This document shows positions 1-8,552 of a DNA stretch of 64,000 bases, in pieces. The position numbers and the translations under genes were made by a program. This DNA comes from Verrucomicrobiota bacterium (GTDB lineage Bacteria > Verrucomicrobiota > Verrucomicrobiia > Limisphaerales > JADLHS01): contig JABFSR010000012.1 in NCBI GenBank assembly GCA_013140495.1, positions 1 to 64,000 on the forward strand, read 5' to 3'. Positions within the stretch are counted from its first letter, which is position 1. Each line of letters begins with the position of its first letter. Under the pieces are notes generated by a model. The model had not been told where the DNA came from. It worked only from the letters and a program-made list of their open reading frames with translations, and searched no databases.

Positions 1-1407
1 ATCGGCGCACGCGGCGTCTTGTTGCGTCGCCTGACGATTCCGCCCGGAGGCAAAAATGAACTCCAACAGATGCTTCGCTTGCAGATCGAGAGTGAATTTC
101 CCCTCCCTCCGGACGAGCTGGCCTGGTGGTATCTCCGACGCGACGAGATCGCACGCAGTGGAACCGACGGACGTCAGGAATTGATCGTGGCCGCAGTTAA
201 AAAAGAAGTGGTGGTGGAATATTCCGAACTTCTGGCCGAGTGCGGCGTCAGTCCGATTTTCACGCTGGCTGCGCTGGCGCGCAGCAGCCTTTGTTCGAGT
301 CCGCCCGACACCTACGCGGTATTGGAGATTGGCCGGGATCACTCCGAGTTGTTGTCCTTCGATAACGGCGCTCCTGTCGCACTTCGCATTCTGCCGTGGG
401 GAGAGGAGAGCCCCACGCCAATGGATTCCCTCACAAAGGCGCTCAAAAGCAACTGGTCCTGGCAAAAGCTATACGTGATCAGCAACAATCCACGGCAAAA
501 GGAAATCGCAGCCAGGCTGGCCGAAGCATTCGCAGATGGCGTGATATGTGAGACGGTGGAGTTCGTGCCAGGTGAAGGACTCTCTGCAGCGATCCTCGGC
601 CTCAAAAGTACCATTGAGAATGAAGCGGGGCGCCGGCTGTTGGTGCTTCAGATCAAGGAAGCGAAGAACGGGATGACCCTCACCGAACCTGTTTTGCGCA
701 GATGGGCGGCGCTGGCGGGATTGCTTTTGATCGGCTGCTTCTTGTTTCCGTACGCAGAGGCTTTGCTGCTGAAATCGCATCTTTCGAAAAAGCTCACCAT
801 TGCCAAAGCCTCGCGCGGAACACTGACCACGATTGATCGGGAGTTGAGTTTTCTCCAATACCTCAAGCAGAACCAATCGCCCTACCTCGACGCGATGTAT
901 CTCATGGCGAATGTGGCCCCGGGAGGAACGCGCATTGACTCGCTTTCCATGGATCGTCGCGGAGAAATCTCGTTGCGTGGAAACCTCAGAGACCTCCAGC
1001 AGGTCGTGCAGTTTCGCTCCAAACTCATCGAGTCGGGGTTTTTTGCCAACGTGACGGTTGAAGAACAAACGCCCACGCCCGACCGGCAGAAAGTGATCGT
1101 GCGCATCACCGCCCAATGGAAGCCAGCCAGCGCCCGGGAGTCACTGAAAATTGGCCCCACCCCGGAGGAAATAGAAAAGATCAAAGCTGCTGCGAAGGAA
1201 GGTGGGGCTGGTGGATTTCCCATGATGGGCTCACCTTTTCCGATGATGCCGGGAATGCCGGTTCGGATGCCGGGAATGGGAGGTCCACCGCCATCGTCCG
1301 CGCCGGTTCGGATGCCGCCTAGAACAATGATTATCCGCACGAACGATGGCGCGATTCCTTCTGGCGTGCCGTTCATCATTCCATCCACTGGAGAGAAGAA
1401 GGAATAA
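1..1407 (+). CDS. GspL/PilM-PilN-like secretion assembly protein (5' truncated)
   Basis: The frame is open to the left edge (I-G-A-R-G-V-L-L-R-R), so the internal TTG at 19 is not taken as the start; 468 residues are visible. The N-terminal two fifths resemble the actin-like PilM/GspL cytoplasmic domain (R-R-L-T-I-P-P-G, then L-Q-I-E-S-E-F-P-L). One membrane segment lies near visible residues 235-255 (W-A-A-L-A-G-L-L-L-I-G), followed by a PilN-like periplasmic domain (V-A-P-G-G-T-R-I-D-S-L). The tail is rich in Met, Pro and Gly (M-M-G-S-P-F-P-M-M-P-G-M), which is not part of the family core. In type II secretion and type IV pili this protein links the cytoplasmic ATPase to the inner-membrane platform. 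The genes downstream (GspM/PilO, GspC-like, GspD) support a secretion operon. Choosing GspL rather than a PilM-PilN fusion is uncertain. Confidence 0.75.
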   Translation: MGARGVLLRRLTIPPGGKNELQQMLRLQIESEFPLPPDELAWWYLRRDEIARSGTDGRQELIVAAVKKEVVVEYSELLAECGVSPIFTLAALARSSLCSSPPDTYAVLEIGRDHSELLSFDNGAPVALRILPWGEESPTPMDSLTKALKSNWSWQKLYVISNNPRQKEIAARLAEAFADGVICETVEFVPGEGLSAAILGLKSTIENEAGRRLLVLQIKEAKNGMTLTEPVLRRWAALAGLLLIGCFLFPYAEALLLKSHLSKKLTIAKASRGTLTTIDRELSFLQYLKQNQSPYLDAMYLMANVAPGGTRIDSLSMDRRGEISLRGNLRDLQQVVQFRSKLIESGFFANVTVEEQTPTPDRQKVIVRITAQWKPASARESLKIGPTPEEIEKIKAAAKEGGAGGFPMMGSPFPMMPGMPVRMPGMGGPPPSSAPVRMPPRTMIIRTNDGAIPSGVPFIIPSTGEKKE

Positions 1408-1411
1408 TTCC

Positions 1412-1960
1412 ATGCGCACATTGACCCATCGTGAAAAACGCATCGTCCGCCTGGGCGCAATCGCTGTCGCGCTGTACGTTGCTTTCTTCTGCGGGAAGTT
1501 TTTCGTAACACGGCGCGCTGATTACGTGAAGCTGTTGGTCGAAGGTCAAAAAATCAAACAGGAGATTCGATCCTACGAGGACAGGGTCTTAACGGTGAAG
1601 ACGTTGATGGAAAAATTCAATCTGGATCCCGCGAAACTCTCCAAAGCCACTGCCGTCGCGGAAACCAGCTCGGCGATCCAGAAGGCTGCGGCCAGCGGGG
1701 GAATCCAGTTCGGGCCAATTCGCGAATCTCCGGGCCGGCCCTCCGCGCGGGAATTGGCCTCCGTGAAACTTGAGGGGAGCGGTCCCCTGCCGGCGTTGAT
1801 CACGTTTCTGCATCGCCTCGACAGCCTGGGTTTTCCCGTGGTTCTGGATTCGGTTCAGATCGGCGCCGACACCGCGAAACCCGGCATGATCAAGTTAAGC
1901 CTGACGATCATCATCATGGATTTCGATCAATGGAAAACCGAGGAACCGCCCCATGCGTGA
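1412..1960 (+). CDS. GspM/PilO-like inner-membrane assembly protein
   Basis: A protein of 182 aa starting at the ATG at 1412, four bases after the preceding stop; an upstream in-frame extension to 1346 would overlap that gene and has no homology-like content. A short basic N-terminus (M-R-T-L-T-H-R-E-K-R) precedes one membrane helix (residues about 14-30). A coiled-coil-like stretch and a small alpha/beta periplasmic domain follow (G-S-G-P-L-P-A-L-I-T-F-L-H-R-L-D), which is the PilO/GspM fold pattern. It would pair with the GspL/PilN-like protein in the inner-membrane platform. The 3' end overlaps the next gene by 8 bp, so translation is probably coupled. Confidence 0.65.
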   Translation: MRTLTHREKRIVRLGAIAVALYVAFFCGKFFVTRRADYVKLLVEGQKIKQEIRSYEDRVLTVKTLMEKFNLDPAKLSKATAVAETSSAIQKAAASGGIQFGPIRESPGRPSARELASVKLEGSGPLPALITFLHRLDSLGFPVVLDSVQIGADTAKPGMIKLSLTIIIMDFDQWKTEEPPHA

Positions 1961-2795
1961 GCGTTCCGAACTGATTTTGAGAATCGCTTGCGGCGTGCTG
2001 GCAGGTCTCCTGCTTTTTCAACTCGCGCGCATGGTGATCCACACCAACCCGCTGCGAGGCGTTCACATTCCGGATTTGCCTGCATTGCCCGCAAATCCTG
2101 ATGCGCAAACTGCGGCGAACGGGACAAATGCCGTCACCGGACAAGGCTCAAGCACGAACAACACAAACTCAATCACGAGTCGGAAGCCTGGGGAGAAGGT
2201 TACGAATTCCACGACCGCCCAGGCGTCGGCAAAGGCGGAAACAAATTCTCCCGCGAACCTGGCCGGGCCGTTGGCAACCAATTCAGTGCCAACCCAGGCT
2301 TCAACAAATGCGGAGACGAATTCTGTTTCAGGTCAAGCAGCCGACAAGACGCGGACGAACGTCTCGCCCGGGCTGGCATCCGCAAAAAACGGCACCAACA
2401 CCGCCACTTCACGCACAGGCATGAGTGGGCCGCCGCCGTTCATGTCCCAACCAGGGATGACCAAAATGCCGGAGCTTCCACCCATCATCCAGGCGCGCAT
2501 TGATAAGATTACGCAAAGCGAAATCCTGGCCCCCTTCATGAGGCCGATGCCAATGGCACTGATGGGCATCGCCGGCAAAGACGCATTCCTGCGGGCGCCC
2601 AGCGGACAAACCGGTCTCGTAAAAGAGGGTGATGAACTCGGGGGAATCAAATTGCTCCGCATCGGCATCAACCGCGTGCTCGTCGAACAGGCGGGCGAGA
2701 AAAAAGAACTTACCATATTCTCCGGCCTCGGCGGCGAAAGTCTTTTACCACAATCCAAGCCAGCAACCAATGAAACCATCATCAAATCCAAGTAG
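1953..2795 (+). CDS. GspC-like type II secretion protein
   Basis: A protein of 280 aa. A cytoplasmic stub (M-R-E-R-S-E-L-I-L-R) is followed by one membrane helix (about residues 9-28). Then comes a long Thr/Asn/Ala/Ser-rich low-complexity linker (about residues 45-165, with repeated T-N-S and A-S-A-K motifs). The C-terminal region (L-M-G-I-A-G-K-D-A-F-L-R, E-G-D-E-L-G-G-I-K-L-L-R-I) looks like the homology region of GspC, which contacts the N0 domain of the secretin. Position directly before gspD supports this. The linker is unusually long and compositionally biased. The gene overlaps both neighbours. Confidence 0.6.
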   Translation: MRERSELILRIACGVLAGLLLFQLARMVIHTNPLRGVHIPDLPALPANPDAQTAANGTNAVTGQGSSTNNTNSITSRKPGEKVTNSTTAQASAKAETNSPANLAGPLATNSVPTQASTNAETNSVSGQAADKTRTNVSPGLASAKNGTNTATSRTGMSGPPPFMSQPGMTKMPELPPIIQARIDKITQSEILAPFMRPMPMALMGIAGKDAFLRAPSGQTGLVKEGDELGGIKLLRIGINRVLVEQAGEKKELTIFSGLGGESLLPQSKPATNETIIKSK

Positions 2796-5601
2796 CAGGT
2801 TCGGCTCGACGATCTGCCGGCTGTGTGCCGGCATCCTCGCGGTACAACTTACATGCGTCACGCAATTCTCCGCCCTGGCCCAGACGACGCCGAAGGAACC
2901 CGAAAGCAAGGTTGCGGTGGCAGAACCGGGGGCTTCTGCCAAGCCGCCCGGAACTTCCGACGCGAGCCTGGCCGCAGTAGCCGAAGCCACTGGCTCGTCC
3001 ACGAACAAAGACGCGGCACTCAAGGCCGGTTCGGACGCAGCTTCCTCCACAAATGAAATCCAGGTCAGCTTTCAGGGTGCGAACATTGACATGATCGTTC
3101 AGTGGCTGGCGCAAAACACCGGCAAGAGCGTGGTCAAGAGTCCCCAGGCCCAGTGCCAGTTGACGATTGTCAGTTCCAAGAAGGTCACCCCACGGGAAGC
3201 GATAGGGCTGATCTATCGCGCGTTATCATTGGAGGGAATTTCCGTGGTCGAGTCGAGCAAGTTCATTTTCATCGTGCCGGAAGGCAAGGAGCCGAAAATG
3301 AATCCCGAGTTGATTGATACCACACGAACGAACATTCCCGACGGAAGGCAGAGGCTGATCAAGATATTCCCCCTCAAATATGTCCAGGCAGCGGAGATGA
3401 AGGAGAGAGTCAAGGGGTTGCTTTCGGAAAAAGCCACGGTGGAGGTGGACGCCCATGTCAACCAGATCATCGTCACGGATTTCAACGACAACCTGACATT
3501 GGTGGGGGACATCATCAGCGCCCTGGACACCGATCAACCCGGCGACGTGGCCATGCGGATGATCCCGTTGAAACACGTCAGCGCTCAGGAATTGGTGAAG
3601 GAAATCAGCCCGTTGTATCAGAAGTTGACCAGCAAATCGCAGAAGGAAATGGTCGAGATCGCCGCCAACGACAGATCCAACTCCCTGATCATTCTCTCCG
3701 GTGAATCCGATTTCAAGGCTATCTTGAAACTGGTGGCGATGCTGGACACCGAGGAGGCACAGGAAAAAGCCACGGAGACTTTTCAACTCAAAAACGCCGA
3801 TGCTATGGACGTTGCCAAGCAGTTGAAGGATCTCAATCAGGATCAAGACAGCTCCTCAAGGTATCCTTTTTACATGTTTGGTGGCGGCAGTCCGTCCTCC
3901 AAAAGCCAGAAGAAATTCAGCGTTGTGGCAGATCGGCGGCGGAATTCGATCATTGTCCAGGCCACACCTTCGGCGATGGATGGGATCGCCAAGATGGTCG
4001 CTGCACTGGATGAGCCGGTGACGGACGAGAGCCTTGCACCCAAACTCTATCAACTCAAGTATGTCAGTGCCGTGGATATGGAAGATGTCCTCAACGAGTT
4101 GTTTTTGAAAAAGAAGGACCAGCAGCGGCCCTATTGGTATTACGATGAGTCTCCTCCGGAGACACCCGACCGGGATGTCGGCAGGCTGTATGGCAAGGTT
4201 CGTATCACCAGTGAGCCACACGCCAATGTAATCATCCTAACCTCGAACTCGAAGGAAAGCGTGGAAGCAGTGGAAGCCATCCTTAAACAACTGGACGTTC
4301 CATCTTCCGGAGGCGAGAGCACTCTGCGCATCGGACTGCAATTCGCCAAAGCATCCGTCGTGGCCAACAACCTCAATATCCTGTTCGCCAAAAACGGTTC
4401 GCCTCCATTGCGGGCCGTAAACCAACCCAGCCAGCCCGGCGTTCCCAACCAGCCCCAGCAACAACAGCAAAGCACCTCATCCCGCAGCGGCTTTGACTTG
4501 GAACAGGAATCCAAGGAAGACGGCTATTTTCCGTGGTTGGGCGGGCAGCCGGACAACCCGCGCTCGGGTGATGGACGCTCCGCCCGGCCCGTAAGCGATT
4601 TGGTCGGGCGGGTCCGCGCGGTGGCCGACCAGCGAGGCAATGCGCTCCTCGTTTCCGCGAACGTTCACTTCTTTCCCCAAGTGTTGAAGTTGATCGAGGA
4701 ATTGGATGCGCCCAGTGATCAGGTTTTGATCGAAGCCCGGCTGGTGGAAGTCTCGAGCGATTTTCTCGACAAACTCGGCGTTCGTTGGTCCCCCGACGGC
4801 AGCAAAGTTTTCACCGCAGATGATTTTGACAACTCCTTACTCGCCCATGCCACGGCCCAATACCAAAAAGGGTTTGGCGGGAACACCACGGTGAACACGC
4901 CTTCTTCCAGCTCGGTGGCGCAAGGGCTGGCTTCCCTGCGTTCCGGTGTTCTGAGCAGCTCGTTAAACATGGATTTCCTTGTCCAGTTCCTCCGCAAGAC
5001 AACCGATGCCACTGTTCTGGCCGAGCCTCAACTCAACATCCGTGACAACGAAACCGGGAAACTTTTCGTGGGCCAACAGGTGCCCGTGCCCGATACCACA
5101 CAGGTGTCATCAGTCGGCTCGCAGAACACGAGCATCAAATACCGGGATGTTGGCGTCGTCCTTGAGGTCACACCGCACATCAACAGCGCGGGGGACGTGG
5201 AGTTGAGAATCCATGCGGAATCTTCCACTGTTGTCCCCGGGCAAACGGTGCTCGGCGGTGCCATTTTCGATACACGTAATTTCCGCACTGATCTGACCGC
5301 CAAAAATGGACAGACCCTCATCCTCGGTGGAATTATCCAAAGGCAGATTTCAGACACATTGCGAAAAACGCCAATTCTCGGAAGCATCCCCGTTGTGAAA
5401 TGGGCTTTCAATAAAAAGGACAAAACGACCCGTCAAGTCGAGTTGATGGTTTTTCTACGCCCGCGAGTTGTTCGCAATCCTGAAGAAGCTCGGGAGTTGA
5501 TGCAGGACGTGGGCGAAAAGGCTCCCATGGTTCACAAGTGGCAGGACGGAATCCCGCCTGAAACAAAAGGCAAGAAGCGAAAGCAGCTTCCTAAGGATTG
5601 A
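2770..5601 (+). CDS. gspD: Type II secretion system secretin GspD
   Basis: A secretin of 943 aa that forms the outer-membrane channel. The start is placed at the ATG at 2770 because it gives a signal peptide (basic start, hydrophobic stretch I-L-A-V-Q-L-T-C-V, A-L-A site); the frame is open further up to 2629 but that part lies inside the GspC-like gene. After a Ser/Ala-rich spacer come the N0 region (V-S-F-Q-G-A-N-I-D-M-I-V-Q) and several N1-type repeats (F-P-L-K-Y-V-Q-A, I-P-L-K-H-V-S-A, Y-Q-L-K-Y-V-S-A). The C-terminal secretin domain shows V-L-I-E-A-R-L-V-E-V, V-P-V-P-D-T-T and L-I-L-G-G-I-I. It is longer than typical GspD (about 650-750 aa) because of extra N-repeats and a Gln/Ser-rich insert. 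It overlaps the upstream gene by 26 bp. Confidence 0.93.
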   Translation: MKPSSNPSSRFGSTICRLCAGILAVQLTCVTQFSALAQTTPKEPESKVAVAEPGASAKPPGTSDASLAAVAEATGSSTNKDAALKAGSDAASSTNEIQVSFQGANIDMIVQWLAQNTGKSVVKSPQAQCQLTIVSSKKVTPREAIGLIYRALSLEGISVVESSKFIFIVPEGKEPKMNPELIDTTRTNIPDGRQRLIKIFPLKYVQAAEMKERVKGLLSEKATVEVDAHVNQIIVTDFNDNLTLVGDIISALDTDQPGDVAMRMIPLKHVSAQELVKEISPLYQKLTSKSQKEMVEIAANDRSNSLIILSGESDFKAILKLVAMLDTEEAQEKATETFQLKNADAMDVAKQLKDLNQDQDSSSRYPFYMFGGGSPSSKSQKKFSVVADRRRNSIIVQATPSAMDGIAKMVAALDEPVTDESLAPKLYQLKYVSAVDMEDVLNELFLKKKDQQRPYWYYDESPPETPDRDVGRLYGKVRITSEPHANVIILTSNSKESVEAVEAILKQLDVPSSGGESTLRIGLQFAKASVVANNLNILFAKNGSPPLRAVNQPSQPGVPNQPQQQQQSTSSRSGFDLEQESKEDGYFPWLGGQPDNPRSGDGRSARPVSDLVGRVRAVADQRGNALLVSANVHFFPQVLKLIEELDAPSDQVLIEARLVEVSSDFLDKLGVRWSPDGSKVFTADDFDNSLLAHATAQYQKGFGGNTTVNTPSSSSVAQGLASLRSGVLSSSLNMDFLVQFLRKTTDATVLAEPQLNIRDNETGKLFVGQQVPVPDTTQVSSVGSQNTSIKYRDVGVVLEVTPHINSAGDVELRIHAESSTVVPGQTVLGGAIFDTRNFRTDLTAKNGQTLILGGIIQRQISDTLRKTPILGSIPVVKWAFNKKDKTTRQVELMVFLRPRVVRNPEEARELMQDVGEKAPMVHKWQDGIPPETKGKKRKQLPKD

Positions 5602-5633
5602 GTCAGCCACGATTTCAAATGATTGGCGCACAA

Positions 5634-5649
5634 GCTCCAATAATGGAGC
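5634..5649 (-). terminator. Possible hairpin terminator overlapping the tRNA 3' end
   Basis: GCTCCA-TTAT-TGGAGC forms a 6-bp stem with a 4-nt loop, followed on the minus strand by TTGTG. It reuses the tRNA's own discriminator and CCA bases. The T-run is poor, so this may be an end-processing structure or chance. Confidence 0.35.
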
Positions 5650-5718
5650 CAGTGGTCGGGATTGAACCGACGACCGACGGTTTACAAAACCGTTGCTCTA
5701 CCACTGAGCTACACTGGC
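5644..5718 (-). tRNA. tRNA-Thr (anticodon TGT)
   Basis: The minus strand folds as a cloverleaf of 75 nt including an encoded CCA. The 7-bp acceptor stem is GCCAGTG/CACTGGC with discriminator T. The D-arm holds AGCTCAGTGGTAGAGC. The anticodon stem ACGGT/ACCGT closes the loop TTTGTAA, giving anticodon TGT. The T-arm contains GGTTCAATCCC. It lies convergent with gspD. Confidence 0.97.
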
Positions 5719-5795
5719 CTCCACGAACAGGTTTTTAATACGACATGCCGCGCGCAGAGGCAAGTCTGCGCGTAGGCAGGATTTGACCAACCCTC

Positions 5796-6086
5796 TTAAA
5801 ACTTCAGGTTCCGCAACGCCAGCGCGACTATCGTCGCAACAAGCATCAAACCGGCAGGCATGAACTTTTTTGTTTTCGCAAGGCGCATGGCGAACACGAC
5901 CAGCAACACCGCCATTAAAATGTCCGCCACGTAGTATTTGAAGATGATACCCAGCGCACAAAGGATCAGAGCCGCGCCAAATGCCGCCGACATGACAAGC
6001 GACACCTGGCTTTTGCCTTTGAAAAAGCCGATCAATCCGCCGACCAGCAGCAGCACGATGTAAATCCAGAGAATGGTGTTTTGCAT
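5796..6086 (-). CDS. TMEM14 (UPF0136) family small membrane protein
   Basis: A 96-aa protein that is almost entirely hydrophobic, with about four membrane segments. It carries the family's G-G-x-I-G-F-x-K-G-K-S motif near residues 16-26 and a late small basic loop (R-L-A-K-T-K-K-F-M-P-A-G). Length and layout match bacterial and eukaryotic TMEM14-like proteins, whose biochemical role in bacteria is unknown. It starts 16 bp after the CPXCG gene and is probably co-transcribed with it. Confidence 0.8.
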   Translation of the reverse strand: MQNTILWIYIVLLLVGGLIGFFKGKSQVSLVMSAAFGAALILCALGIIFKYYVADILMAVLLVVFAMRLAKTKKFMPAGLMLVATIVALALRNLKF

Positions 6087-6102
6087 TCGCGCCGAGACTG
6101 CC

Positions 6103-6282
6103 TCAACCGGCCTGCACGTCCAAGCTCAGAATTTCCCCCGGCTCACATTCCGCGATGACTTCCATCGGGCGGCAGCAAACTTCGCAGTCCGTGGTGAAGC
6201 GCTGAAATCCGCCGCTGGTGTCCACCACCACTTCAAAGCGCTGGCCGCAATATGGGCATTGAATTGTTTCAGAAACTTCCAC
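6103..6282 (-). CDS. CPXCG motif-containing cysteine-rich protein
   Basis: A 59-aa protein starting at a GTG (6282) preceded by a GGAGTAGG ribosome-binding-like sequence. The N-terminus V-E-V-S-E-T-I-Q-C-P-Y-C-G and a second pair D-C-E-V-C-C-R-P form a likely zinc ribbon, and the end E-P-G-E-I-L-S-L is typical of this small family. Function is unknown. It overlaps no other real gene: the long frame reading through it on the same strand and the antisense extension of the PNP frame are shadows. It is divergent from the purine nucleoside phosphorylase gene. Confidence 0.82.
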   Translation of the reverse strand: MEVSETIQCPYCGQRFEVVVDTSGGFQRFTTDCEVCCRPMEVIAECEPGEILSLDVQAG

Positions 6283-6380
6283 AAATCCATCCTACTCCCC
6301 TGCCCCGATTCTGCAATCAATCCGTTTGTTTCTCTCTTCGCTGCTTGCCCACGCAAAGCAAGCTGTGGCTTAATCGGCAT

Positions 6381-7193
6381 GTGAAAACCGCCGTCGCCAG
6401 AATAAAGGCCCTGACCCGATTGCGCCCCAGGCTTGCCATCGTACTGGGAAGCGGATTCAGTCACGTTGCCGATGAACTGGACGTGGAATCGCGAACGCCG
6501 TACTCGAAGCTGCCGGGTTTCCCAAAACCGACCGTGGCCGGACACGAGGGTGAAATGCTGGTCGGGAGACTCTCCGGTACTCCGGTCATCCTGCTCGGCG
6601 GGCGGGCGCACTTTTACGAGGGGCAATCAATGGACGAAATCACGTATGCAGTGCGTACGCTTTCAGCCTGCGGCATCAGCGACCTGCTGCTCACAAACGC
6701 AGCGGGTGGCATCAACCGCAAATTCTGCACGGGCGAATTCATGCTGGTATCAGATCACATCAATTTCATGGGAGTGAACCCACTCCGGGGCGGCTCGGCA
6801 AAGAATCTTCCACGATTTGTGGATATGACCCTGGCCTATGACATCGAATTGAGCGCAATGATCACGAGCGCAGCGCGAGCAGAGAAAATAAAATTGCAGC
6901 GCGGTGTCTATCTGGCGGTGAGCGGACCGAGTTATGAAACACCGGCTGAGATCCGCGCCTTTGCAAGGCTTGGCGCCGATGCTGTCGGCATGAGCACCGT
7001 ACCGGAAGTGATTGTAGCGCGGCAGTGCGGCCTTCGAGTAACGGCGATTTCATGCATCACCAACCTGGCCGCCGGTCTTGGAGGTGGAACAGTATCGCAC
7101 GAAGAGGTTTTGGAAACAGGTCGCCGCGTCAGAAAAATTGGCGCACGGCTTCTCAAACGATTTGCGGAGATTTATGGGGCAAAGAAAAAATAG
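6381..7193 (+). CDS. punA: Purine nucleoside phosphorylase (inosine/guanosine type)
   Basis: A 270-aa protein starting at the GTG at 6381; this gives the usual family length and avoids overlap with the divergent CPXCG gene. It phosphorolyses inosine or guanosine to the base and ribose-1-phosphate. Motifs: phosphate-binding V-L-G-S-G-F, G-H-E-G-E-M-L-V-G, the H-F-Y-E-G-Q block, T-N-A-A-G-G-I-N, and the long signature from G-P-S-Y-E-T-P-A-E-I through V-G-M-S-T-V-P-E. The Asn near the end (C-I-T-N-L-A-A-G-L) is the purine-contacting residue of the trimeric class. The 3' end overlaps cdd by 20 bp, giving a nucleoside salvage pair. Confidence 0.93.
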   Translation: MKTAVARIKALTRLRPRLAIVLGSGFSHVADELDVESRTPYSKLPGFPKPTVAGHEGEMLVGRLSGTPVILLGGRAHFYEGQSMDEITYAVRTLSACGISDLLLTNAAGGINRKFCTGEFMLVSDHINFMGVNPLRGGSAKNLPRFVDMTLAYDIELSAMITSAARAEKIKLQRGVYLAVSGPSYETPAEIRAFARLGADAVGMSTVPEVIVARQCGLRVTAISCITNLAAGLGGGTVSHEEVLETGRRVRKIGARLLKRFAEIYGAKKK

Positions 7194-7614
7194 GAAACCA
7201 ACTGCTCCGACACTGTCAGGAAAATCGGAATTGGTGCTGGCCGCCGCAAAAGCGCGCGAGCGGGCTGTGGCACCTTACTCGAATTTCCTCGTGGGCGCGG
7301 CATTGCTCACCCGAAACGGGAAAATCGTCACAGGGGCAAACGTTGAGAGCGCAAGCTACGGTCTGACGTGCTGCGCCGAACGGGTGGCGTTGTTCAAGGC
7401 CTTGACTGAGGGGGAACGGGATTTCGTGGCGGTCGCGGTCGTGGCGCGGAGCAAAGGCGGCGCAATGCCGTGTGGTGCATGCCGGCAATTGCTGGCGGAA
7501 TATGCGCCGAAAGCTCAAGTGTTCGTTGCGGACAGCGATGCGTTGGGCAAAATCCGGAAGTCCACTGTTAAAGAATTGCTGCCGGGCGCGTTTACTGGCG
7601 ACGCGTTCCAATAA
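7174..7614 (+). CDS. cdd: Cytidine deaminase
   Basis: A 146-aa protein from the ATG at 7174, the length of homotetrameric cytidine deaminases. It deaminates cytidine or deoxycytidine to uridine. Zinc-site motifs are clear: N-V-E-S-A-S-Y, then C-C-A-E-R-V-A (one zinc Cys plus the catalytic Glu) and P-C-G-A-C-R-Q (two zinc Cys). Substrate-binding Y-S-N-F-L-V-G-A-A lies near the start. The 15-20 residue Lys-rich leader (G-Q-R-K-N-R-K-P) is not conserved in the family, so a later start is possible. It overlaps the purine nucleoside phosphorylase gene. Confidence 0.94.
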   Translation: MGQRKNRKPTAPTLSGKSELVLAAAKARERAVAPYSNFLVGAALLTRNGKIVTGANVESASYGLTCCAERVALFKALTEGERDFVAVAVVARSKGGAMPCGACRQLLAEYAPKAQVFVADSDALGKIRKSTVKELLPGAFTGDAFQ

Positions 7615-7643
7615 CATCGTTTGACTCCCGGGCCGCTTTCGCA

Positions 7644-8552
7644 TTGAATCGGCTTGTGCATATTACGAGTCTTAAAATGTTTTGCGATCTTGCGGAGACC
7701 GAGAGTTTCACCAAGGCCGCCCACATCAACGGCGTCACCCAGTCGGCAGTCAGCCAGCAGATCAGTTCCCTGGAGCGACAATTCAAATCCCTGCTCATCG
7801 AACGCAGCAAGAAAAAGTTCCGGCTGACCCGCGAGGGCGAGGTGCTTTACGAATACAGCAAGCAAATCATCCAGACGTACGGCGGTTTGCAAAGCAAGCT
7901 GCAGGAGATCAAAAACATCATTTCCGGCACGATCCGCGTCTCGACGATTTACAGCATCGGCCTGCATGACCTGCCACCGTACATCAAACGGTTTTTGAAG
8001 GAGTATCCCACGGTCCATGTTCATGTGGAATATCGCCGCGCGAACCAGGTTTACGAGGACGTTCACAGCAACGTCGTGGACCTCGGCCTGGTGGCTTATC
8101 CGGCCAAGGATCCGAAACTGGAAACCATTTCATTGCGCAAGGACCCCCTTGTTCTCATCTGCCATCCGCAGCATCCCTTCGCAAAACAGCGCAGCATCAA
8201 ACTCAAGTCCGTAAACGGTCACAAGTTCATCGCGTTTGAACCCGACATTCCCACCCGCAAGGCGCTGGACAAAATCCTCAAGGACGCCGGGGTCGAAGTG
8301 AAAAACGTCATGGAGTTTGACAACATCGAAACCGTGAAGCGCGCGGTGGAGATAGATGCGGGCGTCTCCATCGTGCCGCAGGGAACGATCACCCAGGAAG
8401 TCTCCAAGCAAACCCTTGTGTCGCTGCCGATCGAAGATGACGAATTGTTCCGCCCGCTCGCTGCCATCTACAAAAAGAACAAGGTGCTCTCTCCCGCCAT
8501 GCGGCAGTTCATCAACATCATCAAGGAAAGCAGCGCCAAGGTCCTGGCATGA
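7644..8552 (+). CDS. LysR-family transcriptional regulator
   Basis: About 300 aa. The N-terminal winged helix-turn-helix is clear (M-F-C-D-L-A-E-T-E-S-F-T-K-A-A, then V-T-Q-S-A-V-S-Q-Q-I-S-S-L-E), followed by the linker helix and a periplasmic-binding-like effector domain (G-T-I-R-V-S-T-I-Y-S-I-G). The start is TTG at 7644 or GTG at 7656; neither has a strong ribosome site. It overlaps hemB by ATGA, which is unusual for LysR regulators (they are more often divergent from their target) and implies co-translation with the heme pathway gene. The effector is unknown. Confidence 0.9.
   Translation: MNRLVHITSLKMFCDLAETESFTKAAHINGVTQSAVSQQISSLERQFKSLLIERSKKKFRLTREGEVLYEYSKQIIQTYGGLQSKLQEIKNIISGTIRVSTIYSIGLHDLPPYIKRFLKEYPTVHVHVEYRRANQVYEDVHSNVVDLGLVAYPAKDPKLETISLRKDPLVLICHPQHPFAKQRSIKLKSVNGHKFIAFEPDIPTRKALDKILKDAGVEVKNVMEFDNIETVKRAVEIDAGVSIVPQGTITQEVSKQTLVSLPIEDDELFRPLAAIYKKNKVLSPAMRQFINIIKESSAKVLA

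Noticed and set aside
2629..2769. Longer gspD start at 2629
   Set aside because: The added residues lie in the overlapping GspC-like gene and hide the signal peptide that begins at 2770.
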